From Eubacterium sp. (GTDB lineage: Bacteria; Bacillota_A; Clostridia; Peptostreptococcales; Anaerovoracaceae): a stretch of DNA of 42,983 nucleotides. Shown here in pieces: positions 41,622 through 42,983 of the stretch; position 1 is the first letter of the stretch, and each line of letters begins with the position of its first letter. Location of the stretch: contig JAFOML010000056.1 of the NCBI GenBank assembly GCA_017425345.1, positions 1 to 42,983 on the forward strand. The letters run 5' to 3'. Made by a program: the position numbers and the translations under genes. The notes beneath the pieces are model-generated. The model saw only the letters and a program-made list of their open reading frames with translations. It searched no databases and was not told the DNA's origin.

Positions 41622-41665
41622 TGTAAGAACCGCATTTTCAACCAGATCAGGGAAAGGAACTTGGA

Positions 41666-42940
41666 ATGGCAATATTATTCCGGAACGGCAGCATCCTTAC
41701 TGAAAACGGTATCCGAAGAGCCGATCTTCTGAGCCGCGACGGTAAGGTTTTTGTTTTTGAAAAAGACGCTTCGCCTGCTGCGGACCGTGTGATCGACTGC
41801 ACAGACAAGCTCATCACTCCCGGATTTGCGGACGTGCACGTGCACTTTCGCGAACCCGGTTTTTCGTATAAGGAGACGATCCGGACCGGCAGCCTTGCAG
41901 CCGCCCACGGCGGATACACCTGCGTCTGCACCATGCCGAATCTGAATCCGCCTCCGTCGACGCTTGAGAACCTGCGCGTCCAGCAGGACCTCATCGACCG
42001 GGATGCCTGCATCCATGTCGTGCCCTACGGCTCGATCACACAGAAGCAGGACGGCCGCAGCGCGCTCTCCGATATGGAGGCGCTGGCGCCATATGTCTGC
42101 GCATTCACGGACGACGGGAAAGGCGTGCAGACCGGCGCCCTCATGGAGGAAGCCATGCGGAAGGCCCGGTCTCTCGGTAAGCTCATCGTCGCCCATGCGG
42201 AAGATGAAAGCCTGCTCGGCGGCACAGCGATCCATGACGGAAGATACGCTGCTTCGATCGGGCATCGCGGCATCTCGTCCGCGAGCGAATGGCGTCAGGT
42301 CGAAAGAGACGTGGAGCTCGCGGCAAAAACAGGATGCGGCTATCACGTGTGCCACGTCAGCACCAAGGAATCCGTCGAGATCATCCGACAGGGAAAGAAG
42401 AGCGGTGTGGACGTGACCTGCGAGACAGGTCCGCACTACCTGGTCCTGTGCGAGGACGACCTGCGCGAGGACGGACGATTCAAGATGAATCCACCGCTAC
42501 GTGGCGCAGACGACCGGGACGCGCTCCTGGAAGGCCTGCTGGACGGCACGGTGGACATGATCGCGACAGACCATGCGCCCCACAGCGCAGAAGAGAAAGC
42601 GCGCGGGCTTTTAAACAGCGCCTTTGGAATCGTCGGTCTGGAATGCGCCTTCCCGGTGCTCTACACAGAACTCGTGCTGAAGAAAAGTCTTCTGACCCTT
42701 CCGCAGCTGATCGAAAAGCTTACTGCCACGCCGAAAACCCGGTTCGGACTGCCGGGGGGCATTCTCGCAGACGGCCAGCCGGCTGATCTGACCTTGATCG
42801 ATCTGAATGTGGAATACCGCGTCGACCCGTCCACCTTCCTGAGCATGGGGCGCGCGACCCCGTTCGAAGGGCGTGAGGTCGCCGGACGCATCGACATGAC
42901 CCTCTGCAACGGACAAATCGCATGGGAGAGAACAAAATGA
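41666..42940 (+). CDS. pyrC: Dihydroorotase
   Basis: Cyclises carbamoyl-aspartate to dihydroorotate in pyrimidine synthesis. The 424-residue class I amidohydrolase has the metal motif DVHVHFREPG with H58 and H60 and substrate-binding R62, the substrate asparagine in CTMPNLNP, further metal histidines in AHAEDE and CHVSTKES, and the catalytic aspartate in ATDHAPHS. All expected residues are present, so it is an active dihydroorotase rather than an inactive PyrC-like partner. GGAAAGGAAC precedes the ATG. The stop codon overlaps the next start as ATGA. Confidence 0.95.
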   Translation: MAILFRNGSILTENGIRRADLLSRDGKVFVFEKDASPAADRVIDCTDKLITPGFADVHVHFREPGFSYKETIRTGSLAAAHGGYTCVCTMPNLNPPPSTLENLRVQQDLIDRDACIHVVPYGSITQKQDGRSALSDMEALAPYVCAFTDDGKGVQTGALMEEAMRKARSLGKLIVAHAEDESLLGGTAIHDGRYAASIGHRGISSASEWRQVERDVELAAKTGCGYHVCHVSTKESVEIIRQGKKSGVDVTCETGPHYLVLCEDDLREDGRFKMNPPLRGADDRDALLEGLLDGTVDMIATDHAPHSAEEKARGLLNSAFGIVGLECAFPVLYTELVLKKSLLTLPQLIEKLTATPKTRFGLPGGILADGQPADLTLIDLNVEYRVDPSTFLSMGRATPFEGREVAGRIDMTLCNGQIAWERTK

Positions 42941-42983
42941 AAGAACAGAATCTGACCGTACTATCGGTCCGGGAGATACAGAA
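42937..42983 (+). CDS. Start of the next gene (partial), probably a pyrimidine biosynthesis gene
   Basis: ATG at 42937 overlaps the pyrC stop codon. The visible residues MKEQNLTVLSVREIQ run off the window. The short opening followed by a beta-strand-like segment could fit the dihydroorotate dehydrogenase electron-transfer subunit PyrK, a common neighbour of pyrC in Firmicutes, but too little is visible to name it. Confidence 0.55.
   Translation, partial: MKEQNLTVLSVREIQ

Overview
The window looks like chromosomal DNA of a strictly anaerobic, moderately GC-rich Clostridia-type Firmicute that ferments amino acids. The evidence is a near-complete lysine fermentation cluster, an oxygen-sensitive class III ribonucleotide reductase, sigma-A type promoters, GGAGG-type ribosome sites, and ScpAB/RluB and IspE/GntR neighbourhoods typical of Firmicutes. 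Placement near lysine-fermenting Eubacteriales families is inference. No phage, insertion sequence, CRISPR, rRNA or tRNA was seen.

Layout. (1) 1-4979, minus: a TPR protein, a DUF4037 protein, nrdG, then nrdD behind its own promoter with two NrdR boxes. nrdD carries a one-base frameshift, has a glutaredoxin-like C-terminal fusion and runs off the left edge. (2) 5031-17117: lysine degradation. kdd-kamA-kamB-kamC-kamD-kamE-atoD-atoA run leftward. A regulator with a kdd-derived sensor domain lies upstream, divergent from kal. Identical-architecture GAAC-N8-GTTC dyads sit near -90 of the kdd and kal promoters. The kce cleavage enzyme is absent from the window. (3) 17135-23913: rluB faces an overlapping operon mtnA-EamA-scpA-scpB-CpXC-M14 peptidase, with phzF upstream. 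(4) 24029-24409: a structured non-coding RNA of about 350 nt with its own promoter and terminator. (5) 24616-28320: a PucR regulator with a metallo-beta-lactamase-fold enzyme, convergent with an RlmL-like methyltransferase. (6) 28489-32042: the most unusual locus, a two-gene nitrogenase-like operon. A single polypeptide fuses a NifH-type ATPase to a NifD-type subunit, and a NifK-type partner follows. The cysteine pattern (3 in the D part, 1 in K, no FeMo-cofactor cysteine) argues for a [4Fe-4S] reductase of unknown substrate rather than a nitrogenase. (7) 32104-37712: a giant secreted surface protein with WG-like repeats, Ig-like domains, a lipase-like domain lacking the nucleophile serine, and an FN3-like C-terminus. 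(8) 37711-40845: tadA, an Ig-domain membrane protein, ispE and a GntR/FCD regulator, all leftward. (9) 40891-42983: cvpA, pyrC and the start of the next gene, all rightward.

How the genes work together. KamA moves the lysine alpha-amino group to give beta-lysine, and KamDE (B12/PLP, kept active by KamBC) gives 3,5-diaminohexanoate. Kdd oxidises this. After cleavage by Kce, which must be encoded elsewhere, Kal deaminates 3-aminobutyryl-CoA to crotonyl-CoA and AtoDA recycles CoA from butyryl-CoA to acetoacetate. The Kdd-like sensor on the regulator suggests that a pathway intermediate is the inducer (inference).
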